DNA of 64,000 nt, taken from Rhodobacter sp. GTDB lineage: Bacteria; Pseudomonadota; Alphaproteobacteria; Rhodobacterales; Rhodobacteraceae. Positions within the stretch are counted from its first letter, which is position 1. Every line of letters starts with the position of its first letter. The stretch is from positions 62,001 to 126,000 of the forward strand of contig JACKKE010000007.1 in NCBI GenBank assembly GCA_020637595.1, given 5' to 3'. The notes beneath the pieces are model-generated. The model was not told the origin of the DNA and did not search any database. It was given only the letters and a program-made list of their open reading frames with translations. Shown here one piece after another: positions 55,621-63,269 of this stretch. Position numbers and translations under genes: made by a program.

Positions 55621-55722
55621 GGGGGCCTTCTCGCCCCCGTCGCCATTGTCGCTCGGACCAATGGCGCAACAATGAACGACCCCTTTGGAAACCCCGTGCG
55701 TATTTGGGGCAAGATGAAAGGG
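55621..55722 (+). repeat. Composite intergenic repeat, copy 2 (degenerate)
   Basis: A GGGGGC/GCCCCC hairpin with a 6-nt loop (55621-55638), then 54 bp of unrelated spacer, then CCCC-GTGCGTATTTGGGGCAAGATGAAA-GGGC (55692-55722). It keeps the outline of copies 1 and 3 (hairpin, TATTTG, GCAA-GAT, flanking C/G runs) but differs in many bases. It lies between the PEP synthase stop and the rpoH stop. Confidence 0.5.
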
Positions 55723-55740
55723 CGGCGACCGGTCTGGCGG

Positions 55741-56631
55741 TCAGGCCGGGATCATGCCCTTGGTCTTGGCGATTTCGCGCATGCGCTCTTGCAGTTTCTC
55801 GAAGGCGCGGACCTCGATCTGGCGGATGCGTTCGCGCGAGACGCCGTATTTCTCGCTGAGTTCCTCAAGCGTGACCGCGGGTTCCGCGAGGCGGCGTTCG
55901 GTCAGGATGTCGCGTTCGCGCTCGTTGAGGACGTCCATCGCCTCCATCAGCATCGCCTGACGCGCTTCGAATTCGTCGCGTTCGGCATAGGCCGAGGCCT
56001 GGTCGGCGTCCTCGTCTTCCAGCCAGTCCTGCCAGCTGGCCGAGCCCTCCTCGCCGCCCACCGTCACGTTCAGCGAGGCGTCCGAGCCCGCGAGCCGGCG
56101 GTTCATCTCGACGACTTCCTGCTCGCTGACGCTGAGATCCTCGGCCAGTTGGCGCACGTTCTCGGGGCGCAGATCGCCTTCTTCAATTGCGCCGATCCGG
56201 GCTTTGGCCTTGCGCAGGTTGAAGAACAGTTTCTTTTGCGCCGAGGTGGTGCCCAGCTTCACCATTGACCACGAGCGCAGGATGTATTCCTGGATCGAGG
56301 CGCGAATCCACCACATGGCGTAGGTGGCCAGCCGGAACCCCTTTTCCGGGTCGAAGCGTTTGACCGCCTGCATCAGGCCGACATTGGCCTCGGAGATCAC
56401 CTCGGCCTGGGGCAGGCCATAGCCGCGGTAGCCCATCGCGATCTTGGCCGCCAGCCGCAGGTGGCTGGTGACCAGCTTGTGCGCCGCGCCAGTGTCCTGA
56501 TCCTCGACCCAGCGTTTGGCCAGCATGTATTCTTCTTCGGGCTCCAGCATCGGAAAACGCCGGATTTCCTGCAGATAGCGGTTCAACCCCTGTTCGGGGC
56601 TGGGGGCGGGAAGATTGGCATAACTCGTCAC
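55741..56631 (-). CDS. rpoH: Heat-shock sigma factor RpoH (sigma-32)
   Basis: RNA polymerase sigma factor for heat-shock promoters, 296 residues. Region 2 has the core-binding and -10 segments (EANVGLMQAVKRFDPEKGFRLATYAMWWIRASIQEYILRSWSMVK) and the RpoH box QKKLFFNLRKAK (132-143), which is specific to sigma-32. Region 4 (VTLEELSEKYGVSRERIRQIEVRAFEKL) carries the -35 HTH. No regulatory stem at the start was looked for in detail. It is convergent with the PEP synthase gene. Confidence 0.96.
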   Translation of the reverse strand: MTSYANLPAPSPEQGLNRYLQEIRRFPMLEPEEEYMLAKRWVEDQDTGAAHKLVTSHLRLAAKIAMGYRGYGLPQAEVISEANVGLMQAVKRFDPEKGFRLATYAMWWIRASIQEYILRSWSMVKLGTTSAQKKLFFNLRKAKARIGAIEEGDLRPENVRQLAEDLSVSEQEVVEMNRRLAGSDASLNVTVGGEEGSASWQDWLEDEDADQASAYAERDEFEARQAMLMEAMDVLNERERDILTERRLAEPAVTLEELSEKYGVSRERIRQIEVRAFEKLQERMREIAKTKGMIPA

Positions 56632-56726
56632 GAGCAGACTCCGTTCCTGTTTACCGATTCAACGGCCGGCACCGCAGATTCCGTCGAAATGACTATCTAG
56701 GCACCGTCCCGCCGGATTCAACAGGC

Positions 56727-58166
56727 TCACAGCACCGGACTGATTGTCGCAGCCAGATTGTAAAGCAGACGCCGGCCGAGCCCCCAGCCCTCGACGGTTT
56801 CGCGCGCGACCGGGCTGCTGTCGGCCAGATAGGCATTCTGGCGGGCGGCGATGGCGCAGGTGGTCGCGGGGTCGGCGATCAGCAGGCTGTTTTCGAAGTT
56901 CAGCTCGAAGCTGCGCCGGTCGAGATTGGCCGAGCCGATAAGCGCCAGCTGCCCGTCGACCGTCAGGGTCTTGGCGTGCAGAAGGCCCGGCCGGTATTCG
57001 GCCACCCGCACCCCGGCCCGCAAAAGCCCGGCATAAAAGGCACGGCTGGCCAGCCCGACAAAGCGGGAATCGTTGCGTTGCGGCAGGATCAGCGTCACCG
57101 CGACGCCGCGCAGGGCGGTGGCGCGGAGTTGCTCGGCCAAGGCGGTGGTCGGCACGAAATAGGGCGTGGTCAGGATCACCGTGTGCCGGGCGCTGGCCAG
57201 GGCCAGAATCGCGACATCGGGCACCGCGTTGGGCGTGCCCACCGGCCCGGTGCCGAACACCAGCGCCGGAAATCCGCCGGTGGCCGGCGGCGGCGAGCCG
57301 GCCAGAAGATCCGCGATGTCCTCGCCCGCGTGCACCGTCCAATCAGCGACGAACAGCTGCTGCGTCTGCCAGGCAACCGGCCCCTCGACGCGCAGCAGGA
57401 TATCGACCCAGGGCGCATAACGCGCCTTGATCGCAAAGGCGGGGTCGGCGCAGTTCTGGCTGCCGACATAGGCCACGCGCCCGTCGATGACGAAGATCTT
57501 GCGGTGATTGCGGATGTCGATCCGGCCGATCAGCAGGCGCAGCGGCGCCCAGTTGGTGGCAAAGGCGGTGCCGGTGTGCACCCCGGCGGCGCGCATCCCG
57601 GCCCAGGTTGCGCTGCGCAGGAAGATGCGCGAGCCCAGCGCATCGACCATGCAGCGGCAGGTCACGCCGCGCCGTGCCGCCCTGATGACAGCGGCGGCCA
57701 GTTTGCGCCCGTTCGCATCGTCGAGCCAGATATAGACCAGGATATGCACCGTGCGGGTGGCGGCGTCGATATCCTCCACCATCCGGTCAATGGCCTCGTC
57801 CGATCCGGTGGTGAGCGCGGCACTGTTTCCGGCCAGTGGCGCGAAACCGTTGACGACGGCGGCGCGCGCGAAAACCGCGTGCAGCGGTGCCGGCACCTCG
57901 ACCGCGGCCAGCCCGTCGGGCATCTTTGGCAGGCGGGCATGGACCCCGCGCATCTGCGCAAGCAGCTTGCGCCCCGGGTTGACCTCGCCCAGCAGCAGAT
58001 AGAGCACGACCCCCAGCCCCGGCACCGCCAGAACCACCAGCACCCATGCCAGCCGCGACGCGGGCTCGCGGTCGGGCCGGGTCAGTGCGCGCACCAGCAC
58101 CGCCAGCTGCAGCGCGTAGTGCAGCGCAAAGGTCAGAAGCCAGACGGCCGAGCCCTCCAGCGACAT
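56727..58166 (-). CDS. cls: Cardiolipin synthase
   Basis: Phospholipase-D-superfamily enzyme making cardiolipin at the inner membrane, 479 residues. Two N-terminal membrane segments (~8-28, ~38-60) precede two HKD motifs: H221-K223-D228 in NHRKIFVIDG and H397-K399-D404 in LLHAKTLTVDG, each followed by the GSxN pattern. Length and topology are those of bacterial Cls. It is followed on the minus strand by no other gene before rpoH. Confidence 0.95.
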   Translation of the reverse strand: MSLEGSAVWLLTFALHYALQLAVLVRALTRPDREPASRLAWVLVVLAVPGLGVVLYLLLGEVNPGRKLLAQMRGVHARLPKMPDGLAAVEVPAPLHAVFARAAVVNGFAPLAGNSAALTTGSDEAIDRMVEDIDAATRTVHILVYIWLDDANGRKLAAAVIRAARRGVTCRCMVDALGSRIFLRSATWAGMRAAGVHTGTAFATNWAPLRLLIGRIDIRNHRKIFVIDGRVAYVGSQNCADPAFAIKARYAPWVDILLRVEGPVAWQTQQLFVADWTVHAGEDIADLLAGSPPPATGGFPALVFGTGPVGTPNAVPDVAILALASARHTVILTTPYFVPTTALAEQLRATALRGVAVTLILPQRNDSRFVGLASRAFYAGLLRAGVRVAEYRPGLLHAKTLTVDGQLALIGSANLDRRSFELNFENSLLIADPATTCAIAARQNAYLADSSPVARETVEGWGLGRRLLYNLAATISPVL

Positions 58167-58171
58167 GCCGG

Positions 58172-59386
58172 TCAGCCGCAGGCGTAGAGGACGCCCTCGC
58201 GCACCAGGCGCCGCACCAGCACCGCCTGCCCGTCGTCGTCGAGCCCCCCCACCAGATCCCCGACCGCGAACGGACCCGGACGCGCCATCGCATCGCGCAG
58301 CGCCGGTTCGACATGCGCCGGAAAGGCCACCTCGGTGCCGTAGACGTCGAGCACCACCTCGTCGCCTTCGGGATCCTCGAAGCGGGCGATGCGATAGATC
58401 AGCGCGTCGCGGCGCGCCACCGTGGTGCCCGGCACAATTGCGTCGGCGCCCACATGCTGCAGGAACTGGCCCGGCACCACAGGCGTGCGCCGGCGGCGGA
58501 ATTCGGCGCCGAAATTCTCGAGCGTGCGCGCCGGGTCGATCCCCGACGCCGCGCGCGCCATCAGGTCGCGAAACTGCGCCAGCGCCCCGGCCATGTCGAA
58601 GCCCTCGTTGGCGTAACCCGGCGGAACCGCGCAGCGCAGCGCCGGATCCTGATGCGCCTGCTCGACGATTGCCTCGACCAGAAGGTCGATCCAGCGCGGC
58701 GTCAGCAGGCCCGTGGTGACGTGCAGCGACATCTCGTCGGTGGCGATCGCGTCATGCACCACACCGCGCGGAATATAGCACATGTCGCCGGCGTTCAGAA
58801 CGAAGGTGTCGATGACATTGCCCGCCTCGAACCCTTTCGGATCGAAGGCCTGGCTGCGCAGGGGCAGGACCATCGGGGAATCGTAGATCTTCCAGGTCTT
58901 GGAGCCATGCGTCTGCAGCACGATCACGTCGTGGCTGTCGTAATGCGTCTTGAAGCCCTGCGCGTTGTCGGGGGTGAAATAGATGTTGGTCTGCAGATCG
59001 CAGCTGAACACCGTTTCGAGATCCCGGCAATAGGCGGCAAGGTTCGGCAACCGGCGGTGCAGCCCCGGCAGGATGATCGTGCCGCCGGTCGAAAACTGCT
59101 GCGCCGCGCGCACCGGGTCGACAAAGCCCGAGGGCATCGAATACTCCTCGGCCTCGATCCGGGTGCCGTTGTTGACCATGTTCATGTCCTCGACCGGCAA
59201 CATGGTCGTGGTCAGAACGCGGTCGATGTCGGCAACCGTCAGCAGCGGCCCGTAATAGTCCGGCGTGCCCCGGCGGATCACCAGGTGCTTCTTTTCGAAA
59301 TATTCGCTGAAAAACTGCTCCGGCGTGATCGGGGCAATCGCCCGCGCAAAATCGGTGATGGCGGCGCCGGCCGTCGAACTTGTCAT
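58172..59386 (-). CDS. JmjC-like cupin oxygenase (Cupin_4 family)
   Basis: A 404-residue protein of the JmjC/ribosomal-oxygenase-like Cupin_4 family. The iron triad is visible: H148 and D150 in KTHYDSHDVIVLQTHGSKTW and H211 in GDMCYIPRGVVHDA. The Lys and Trp of GSKTW are typical of the YcfD/NO66 type. The ATG at 59386 has GGGAGACAGGGA upstream; an extension 34 codons longer is unsupported. In other bacteria relatives hydroxylate ribosomal protein L16 or related targets; the target here is unknown. Confidence 0.85.
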   Translation of the reverse strand: MTSSTAGAAITDFARAIAPITPEQFFSEYFEKKHLVIRRGTPDYYGPLLTVADIDRVLTTTMLPVEDMNMVNNGTRIEAEEYSMPSGFVDPVRAAQQFSTGGTIILPGLHRRLPNLAAYCRDLETVFSCDLQTNIYFTPDNAQGFKTHYDSHDVIVLQTHGSKTWKIYDSPMVLPLRSQAFDPKGFEAGNVIDTFVLNAGDMCYIPRGVVHDAIATDEMSLHVTTGLLTPRWIDLLVEAIVEQAHQDPALRCAVPPGYANEGFDMAGALAQFRDLMARAASGIDPARTLENFGAEFRRRRTPVVPGQFLQHVGADAIVPGTTVARRDALIYRIARFEDPEGDEVVLDVYGTEVAFPAHVEPALRDAMARPGPFAVGDLVGGLDDDGQAVLVRRLVREGVLYACG

Positions 59387-59573
59387 TCCCTGTCTCCCTG
59401 TTTCCCGTCCCGGGCGCAGCCGCCCGAAGGGTCGTCTTTGGCCGATTGGACAGGAAAAAACCGGGCGGCGCAATGGCGAGGGCACACCCCCCGGCCGCCG
59501 AACCCCTCAGGAAAACCGTCTGGAAAAATGGTAAAAACAATGTTCTTTTTCGGCCTGGACATGGGTCACGGCC

Positions 59574-59602
59574 TTGACCGATTCACCGGCGCGCCCCTAG
59601 GG
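59574..59602 (+). promoter_or_regulatory. Likely promoter of Tat mini-protein 1
   Basis: TTGACC (59574-59579), 17-bp spacer, CTAGGG (59597-59602), 34 bp before the ATG at 59637. The same TTGACC and CTAGGGT words recur before the second mini-protein gene. A sigma-70-like promoter is plausible; the -10 word is not a close consensus match. Confidence 0.45.
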
Positions 59603-59636
59603 TGAGCCATTGAGCACTAACAGGAAGGCCCTTTCG

Positions 59637-59972
59637 ATGACGAAAGACACTGAGAAAGACACCCTCTCGCTGAGCGATGACGCGATCAAGTCGCGCCGTG
59701 GCGTCAGCCGCCGGGCGCTGTTGCTCGGTGCGGTCGGCGGCACGGCGATGGTCGCCGGGGCTGGCGCGGCACTGGCGGCGACCGACTCCGACGGCGGCGG
59801 CAACGCCGACCCGGCCGGTCGTGGCCGGACCGGCATGACCGACAACGACGACGGCTCCTATGCCGACCGCGGCGGCCACGGCCGTGGCAGCGGCGGCCGT
59901 CGTTCGGGCATCACCGATGCCGATAACGGCTCGGTCTATGACCAGCCCGGATATGGCCGCGGCGGCACCTGA
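59637..59972 (+). CDS. Tat-exported repeat mini-protein 1
   Basis: A 111-residue protein. The ATG at 59637 follows AGGAAGG by 9 nt. Residues 20-48 form a twin-arginine signal (SRRGVSRRALLLGAVGG, then an Ala-rich hydrophobic stretch ending AALA). The rest is almost all repeat, three units of about 16-18 residues starting TDSDGG (49), TDNDDG (68) and TDADNG (93), each with a D or DP step and a G-x-GRG ending. The D-x-D spacing suggests calcium or metal binding. The gene is paralogous to the next one. No family is recognised; function unknown. Confidence 0.72.
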   Translation: MTKDTEKDTLSLSDDAIKSRRGVSRRALLLGAVGGTAMVAGAGAALAATDSDGGGNADPAGRGRTGMTDNDDGSYADRGGHGRGSGGRRSGITDADNGSVYDQPGYGRGGT

Positions 59973-59995
59973 TCGCTGGTCCCGCAAACCCAGAC

Positions 59996-60028
59996 ACGGC
60001 CCCTGCCCCGCGGGGGCCGTTCCTTTTC
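59996..60028 (+). terminator. Terminator after mini-protein 1
   Basis: An 8-bp stem ACGGCCCC (59996-60003) with GGGGCCGT (60013-60020), followed on the plus strand by TCCTTTTCC. It lies 24 bp after the stop of mini-protein 1 and fits intrinsic termination, so the two mini-protein genes may be separate transcription units. Confidence 0.7.
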
Positions 60029-60069
60029 CGGCCATAGGCCTCTTTTCGCACGCGAATCCTGACGAAAGA

Positions 60070-60102
60070 TTGACCTGAGACCGGAAACCGGCTTTTCTAG
60101 GG
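60070..60102 (+). promoter_or_regulatory. Likely promoter of Tat mini-protein 2
   Basis: TTGACC (60070-60075) and CTAGGG (60097-60102), with 21 bp between, 28 bp before the ATG at 60131. The words repeat those before mini-protein 1 but with a longer spacer, so a strict -35/-10 reading is doubtful; a shared activator site is another possibility. Confidence 0.35.
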
Positions 60103-60130
60103 TCATAGATTCATCAATTGAGGGCGACCG

Positions 60131-60448
60131 ATGACCGACTCGAAAAAGAAAACCACGCTGACCGAGGGTGACGTCACCAGCCGTCGCAAGATCGGACGCC
60201 GCGCCTTCATCCTGGGAACCTTCGGCGGCACCGCGACGCTGGCCGGCTGCGTGACCACCGGCATCACCGACTCGGACGTCGGCGCCTGGGCCGATCCGGC
60301 CGGCAACGGACGTGGCGGACGCGGCATCACCGATTCCGATACCGGGCGCTATGCCGACCCGGTGGGCCGTGGCCGCGGGCCGCGCGCGTGCACCGACGCC
60401 GACACCGGGCGCTATGCCGATCCGGTGGGCCGCGGTCGCCGCTGCTGA
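60131..60448 (+). CDS. Tat-exported repeat mini-protein 2
   Basis: A 105-residue protein. A twin-arginine signal (IGRRAFILGTFGGTATLAGC) ends in LAGC with C40, a possible lipobox, so it may be a Tat lipoprotein. Three near-identical ~20-residue units follow: ITDSDVGAWADPAGNGRGGR (45-64), ITDSDTGRYADPVGRGRGPR (66-85) and CTDADTGRYADPVGRGRRC (87-105), the last bracketed by cysteines. It is paralogous to mini-protein 1 in signal, repeat and upstream words. The ATG at 60131 follows GAGGGCGACC. No family is recognised. Confidence 0.75.
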   Translation: MTDSKKKTTLTEGDVTSRRKIGRRAFILGTFGGTATLAGCVTTGITDSDVGAWADPAGNGRGGRGITDSDTGRYADPVGRGRGPRACTDADTGRYADPVGRGRRC

Positions 60449-60466
60449 TCCGTCAGTTTCCCGGAA

Positions 60467-60492
60467 ACAGACCCCAGGCACAGACCCCAGGC
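60467..60492. repeat. Two tandem 13-bp repeats
   Basis: ACAGACCCCAGGC occurs twice in direct succession (60467-60479 and 60480-60492), just before the terminator stem. It looks like a local slippage duplication. Confidence 0.7.
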
Positions 60493-60520
60493 ACAGGGCG
60501 CCCCGCGTGGGCGCCCTGTG
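60492..60520. terminator. Bidirectional stem-loop between mini-protein 2 and rluD
   Basis: A perfect 12-bp stem (60492-60503 with 60509-60520, loop CGCGT) lies between the stop of mini-protein 2 and the stop of rluD (60521). The stem is very strong, but no good T-run follows on either strand, so its role as terminator for both genes is likely rather than certain. Confidence 0.6.
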
Positions 60521-61558
60521 TCATGTCCCCCTGAGCGCCGCGAGCATCCCCGCCATGTCCGCGGGCAAGGGCGCCTCGAAGGCCAGCCAGTCGCCACTCA
60601 CCGGATGGGCAAAACCCAGCGAGGCCGCGTGCAGCGCCTGTCGCGAGAACGCGGCCACGACCTCGGCCGCGCCCTTCGGCAGCGCGGCAGGACTGGCCTT
60701 GCGCCGCCCGCCATAGACCGGATCGCCCACCAGCCCGTGCCCCGCATGCGTCATGTGCACCCGGATCTGATGCGTGCGCCCGGTCTCCAGCCGGCATTCC
60801 ACCAGCGCCAGCTGTGGCGGGGTGCCGAACACCTCCAGCACCCTGGCCCGCGTCACCGCATGCCGCCCGCGATCAAAGAACACCGCCTGCTTCTGCCGGT
60901 CGACCTTGTGCCGGTCCAGCCGGGTGGTGATCTTGATCACCCCGCCCGGCTCGAAACTGACACCACGCACCCCCTTCAGCCGCGGATCGCCCGCATCCGG
61001 CACCCCGTGCACCAGCGCCAGATAGCGCCGCTCGACCGTATGTTTCTCGAACTGTGCGGCCAGCGCGTGATGCGCGCGGTCGGTCTTGGCCACGACCAGC
61101 AGCCCCGAAGTCTCCTTGTCGATGCGGTGCACGATGCCCGGCCGCTTGGCGCCGCCAATCCCCGACAGGCTGTCGCCGCAATGGAACAGCAGCGCATTGA
61201 CCAGCGTGCCATCGGGCGTGCCGGGCGCGGGATGCACCACCATCCCGGCGGGCTTGTTGACGACGATCAGATCGCCATCCTCCCAGATCACCTCCAGCGG
61301 GATGTCTTGCGGCCGTGCCTCCAGTTCAACCGGCGCCTCGACGGTGATTTCCACCGCCGCCCCCTCGGCCACCTTCGCCTTCAGATCGGTCACCACCGCA
61401 CCGTCGACCCGCACCGCCCCCTCGGCGATCAGCTTCGCCAGCCGCGAGCGCGACAGCGCCGCCGCCTCTGGCACATCGCGCGCCAAGGCCTTATCAAGTC
61501 GATCGGGCGGGTTCGCGCCGATTACCAGCTCGACGATCAGGGGATCCATTTCATCCAT
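60521..61558 (-). CDS. rluD: Ribosomal large-subunit pseudouridine synthase (RluA/RluD family)
   Basis: Makes pseudouridines in 23S rRNA (RluD-type positions 1911/1915/1917 by family), 345 residues. An N-terminal S4-like domain (SRSRLAKLIAEGAVRVDG) precedes the synthase domain with catalytic D147 in HRIDKETSGL and the later RTHQIRVHMTHAGHGLVGDPVYG. The ATG at 61558 is used; an ATG at 61549 is possible. Its start overlaps by 2 bases the divergent start of the DUF6476-like gene. Confidence 0.92.
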   Translation of the reverse strand: MDEMDPLIVELVIGANPPDRLDKALARDVPEAAALSRSRLAKLIAEGAVRVDGAVVTDLKAKVAEGAAVEITVEAPVELEARPQDIPLEVIWEDGDLIVVNKPAGMVVHPAPGTPDGTLVNALLFHCGDSLSGIGGAKRPGIVHRIDKETSGLLVVAKTDRAHHALAAQFEKHTVERRYLALVHGVPDAGDPRLKGVRGVSFEPGGVIKITTRLDRHKVDRQKQAVFFDRGRHAVTRARVLEVFGTPPQLALVECRLETGRTHQIRVHMTHAGHGLVGDPVYGGRRKASPAALPKGAAEVVAAFSRQALHAASLGFAHPVSGDWLAFEAPLPADMAGMLAALRGT

Positions 61559-61859
61559 GTCCGAGTCCGAAGACACCGCGCCGCTCCCGCCTGATCTGAG
61601 GTTCCTGAAACTTCTGGTCACCACGCTCGCCGGTGTGATGATCCTCGGGCTTCTAGCGATCACAGGGCTCCTTGTCACCCGCCTGATGACGCCGCCTGCC
61701 CTGCCCGCCCTGCCCGAAACCGTGCTCCTGCCCGAAGGCGCGATCCCCGCCGCGGTGACCTTCGCCCGCGACTGGCTGGTGGTGGTGACCGAGGCCGGCG
61801 AAATCCTGCTCTACCCGCAAACCGGCGGCGCCCCCGTCAGCCGCACCCCGGCCCCCTGA
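61557..61859 (+). CDS. DUF6476-like membrane protein (100 aa)
   Basis: A 100-residue protein with one membrane segment (~22-42, LVTTLAGVMILGLLAITGLLV) after PDLRFLKL, then a short periplasmic domain with ALPETVLLPEGA and WLVVVTEAGEILLY. This resembles the DUF6476 proteins often beside rluD in Rhodobacteraceae. The ATG at 61557 lies back-to-back with the rluD start. Function unknown; a shared promoter region of essentially zero length implies the promoters lie within the opposite genes. Confidence 0.72.
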   Translation: MSESEDTAPLPPDLRFLKLLVTTLAGVMILGLLAITGLLVTRLMTPPALPALPETVLLPEGAIPAAVTFARDWLVVVTEAGEILLYPQTGGAPVSRTPAP

Positions 61860-61860
61860 C

Positions 61861-61920
61861 CCCCTCTTTGCGTCGCAAATATCCCGGGGGGTCGCCGAAG
61901 GCGACGGGGGCAGAGCCCCC
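61861..61920 (-). repeat. Composite intergenic repeat, copy 3
   Basis: On the minus strand it reads GGGGGC-TCT-GCCCCC (hairpin 61906-61920), 15 bp of spacer forming its own small stem (GTCGCC-GAA-GGCGAC), then CCCCC-GGGATATTTGCGACGCAAAGA-GGGG (61861-61890). It is nearly identical to copy 1 in the second part. It lies just after the DUF6476-like stop. Confidence 0.7.
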
Positions 61921-61979
61921 TCCCGCGCGTCAGCGCACAAAAGCCGTGCCGCGCAGCGGCTCCGCCAGGCCCCGCGGGA

Positions 61980-62720
61980 TCACACCCGCCGGAAGGTCAG
62001 GTAATGCGGCACCCGGCCCTCGCGCAGGGCCTTTTGTTCATAGCGGGTCGAGGGCCAGTCGGCCCAGGCCTCGCCGCCTTGCGCGACCAGCGTGAACCCG
62101 GCCGGCGGCACCTCTTCCAGCGTCTGGCGGACGTAATCGGGAATATCCGTCGCCACCCGGAACTCGGCCCCCGGCGCCATCGCCCGGTGCAGGGGTTCCA
62201 GATGCTCGGGCGTCACGAAGCGGCGGCGGTGGTGGCGCGCCTTGGGCCAGGGGTCGGGATAGTTCAGGAACGCCTTTGACAGGCAGCCCTCTGGCAGCAC
62301 ATCGAAGAGGTCGCGCACATCCCCCGGGTGGATCTTCAGATTCGAGACCGGCGCGCGGCGCAAGAGGCCCAGCAGCATCGCCACGCCGTTGACGAAGGGC
62401 TCGCAGCCGATGAACCGCACCTGCGGGTAGCGCGCCGCCATCGCCGCCAGATGCTCGCCGCCGCCAAAGCCGATCTCCAGCCACAGCGGCCCCTCGCCGG
62501 GGATCGCCGCACTCAGATCCAACATGTCGCGCCCGGGGCTCTCGTCGATGCTGACGCCCCGCAACCGCAGCGCCGAGAGATCCTCGGACAGGTATTCCTT
62601 CTGGCTTGGCCGCAGGGTCTTGCCATGCACCCGGCCATAGAAATTGCGATGCGTCCTGAGCGCCGCCAGGGCGGGGTGCGGCGGCAGGTCGGGTTTGGGG
62701 TCTTGGCGGTCATCGGTCAT
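61980..62720 (-). CDS. trmB: tRNA (guanosine(46)-N7)-methyltransferase
   Basis: SAM-dependent methyltransferase for m7G46 in tRNA, 246 residues. Motif I is LEIGFGGGEHLAAMA; then IGCEPFVNGVAMLL and LNYPDPWPKARHHRRRFV, the TrmB signature. The C-terminal SxTKYE-like segment reads STRYEQKAL. The ATG at 62720 opens the frame. Downstream it faces copy 3 of the composite repeat. Confidence 0.96.
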   Translation of the reverse strand: MTDDRQDPKPDLPPHPALAALRTHRNFYGRVHGKTLRPSQKEYLSEDLSALRLRGVSIDESPGRDMLDLSAAIPGEGPLWLEIGFGGGEHLAAMAARYPQVRFIGCEPFVNGVAMLLGLLRRAPVSNLKIHPGDVRDLFDVLPEGCLSKAFLNYPDPWPKARHHRRRFVTPEHLEPLHRAMAPGAEFRVATDIPDYVRQTLEEVPPAGFTLVAQGGEAWADWPSTRYEQKALREGRVPHYLTFRRV

Positions 62721-62760
62721 GGCCCGCGCCTCTATCGGTCCGTGTCGGCCTGCGCAAGGC

Positions 62761-63207
62761 TCAGGCGCGCTGGATCATGTAAAGACCGAGCGCCATCACC
62801 CCGATCCCGGCGCCACGCATCAGCGTGATCGGCCGCACGATCGCCCCGAACAGCCCGAACTGGTCGATCGCCGCGGCCGAGATCATCTGCCCCAGCAGCA
62901 CAAAGAACACCGCGTTGCCGACCCCGAAGCGTGGCGCGACAAAGGTCACCGACAGCACATAGAACGCGACCAGAAGACCGCCCAGGAACAGGTGCCAGGG
63001 CTGGCCGGCAAGCCGTGCAAAGCCAGCCGGTCCCTGGGTCGCCAGCATCACCACGGTCGCCCCGGTCAGCGCCACGCAGAACAGCACCACCGCGGCGACC
63101 GTGGGCGAGGCGATCCGCGCGCCCAGTTGTGCGTTCAGCGCGGCGAGGATCGGAATGCCGATCCCGGCCGCCAGCATGATCGCCGCATAGCGCATGGTTT
63201 CGCTCAT
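62761..63207 (-). CDS. YdcZ/DUF606-type DMT membrane protein
   Basis: A 148-residue inner-membrane protein with about five membrane segments (MLAAGIGIPILAALNAQLGA; VVLFCVALTGATVVMLA; LFLGGLLVAFYVLSVTFVAPRFG; VFFVLLGQMISAAAID; IGVMALGLYMIQ). It resembles single-repeat EamA-related proteins (DMT superfamily, YdcZ). Transport of small solutes is likely; the substrate is unknown. It lies between trmB and the antiporter gene. Confidence 0.88.
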   Translation of the reverse strand: MSETMRYAAIMLAAGIGIPILAALNAQLGARIASPTVAAVVLFCVALTGATVVMLATQGPAGFARLAGQPWHLFLGGLLVAFYVLSVTFVAPRFGVGNAVFFVLLGQMISAAAIDQFGLFGAIVRPITLMRGAGIGVMALGLYMIQRA

Positions 63208-63269
63208 TCCCGCCCCTCCCCTGGTTGGCCGCAGACTGGCCCAAGCCCCGGCGCACCGCAAGGGGCCAC

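Noticed and set aside
60467..60492. Tandem 13-bp repeats as a possible CRISPR-like or iteron array
   Set aside because: Only two units without spacers; explained as slippage duplication.
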